From: DRPN01 sp964383915
GTDB taxonomy: Bacteria > Bacteroidota > Bacteroidia > Bacteroidales > VadinHA17
Assembly: GCA_964383915.1 (NCBI GenBank)
Contig: CAYLJE010000136.1
Coordinates: 1 to 6,439, forward strand
Direction: 5' to 3'
Length of the DNA: 6,439 nucleotides
Position numbers and translations under genes: made by a program. Positions 6,428 to 6,439 of this stretch are shown here, in pieces. How positions within the stretch are numbered: position 1 is the stretch's first letter; every line of letters starts with the position of its first letter. Under the pieces are notes generated by a model. The model was not told where the DNA came from, made no database searches, and saw nothing but the letters and a program-made list of their open reading frames with translations.

Positions 6428-6439
6428 TTGTCATTAGGG

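Noticed and set aside
1..6439. A hidden defence, mobile or otherwise new system
   Set aside because: All confident genes are housekeeping or common surface functions; no transposase, integrase, toxin-antitoxin pair, reverse transcriptase, repeat-spacer array or attachment-site repeats were seen.

Overview
The window looks like a piece of a Bacteroidota chromosome, most likely order Bacteroidales, from a draft assembly or metagenome bin. Four signs point there: a MurF-alanine racemase fusion of the kind usual in that phylum, the tail of a TonB-linked outer-membrane beta-barrel protein, a type II thymidine kinase with the N-terminal extension I recall from Bacteroidales, and a TAnnTTTG-type -7 promoter element. 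I see no phage, insertion sequence, CRISPR array, tRNA or rRNA.

Layout. Bases 1-288 (+) are the C-terminal 95 codons of an outer-membrane beta-barrel receptor. It converges on a two-gene minus-strand unit: tdk (2829-3434) followed after 3 bases by the fused murF-alr gene (357-2825). From the 69-base divergent intergenic region at 3435-3503, a second two-gene unit runs rightwards: an uncharacterised 231-residue protein (3504-4199) overlapping rsmI (4192-4878) by 8 bases. Bases 4879-5142 hold no confident gene, only two short minus-strand readings that look faintly coding and may be remnants. A run of exactly 100 Ns (5197-5296) interrupts the 3' end of a DEAD-box RNA helicase gene (minus strand, start at 6427). 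Its probable last codons lie on the other side of the gap (5143-5196).

How the genes relate. This is mainly housekeeping: D-alanine production and attachment of D-Ala-D-Ala to the peptidoglycan precursor (MurF-Alr), thymidine salvage (Tdk), 16S rRNA 2'-O-methylation (RsmI) and RNA remodelling (helicase). I found no convincing new system. The points most worth a second look are the gap, whose two edges share an 11-base word and join in frame, the gene-like readings beside it, and the unnamed protein translationally linked to RsmI.
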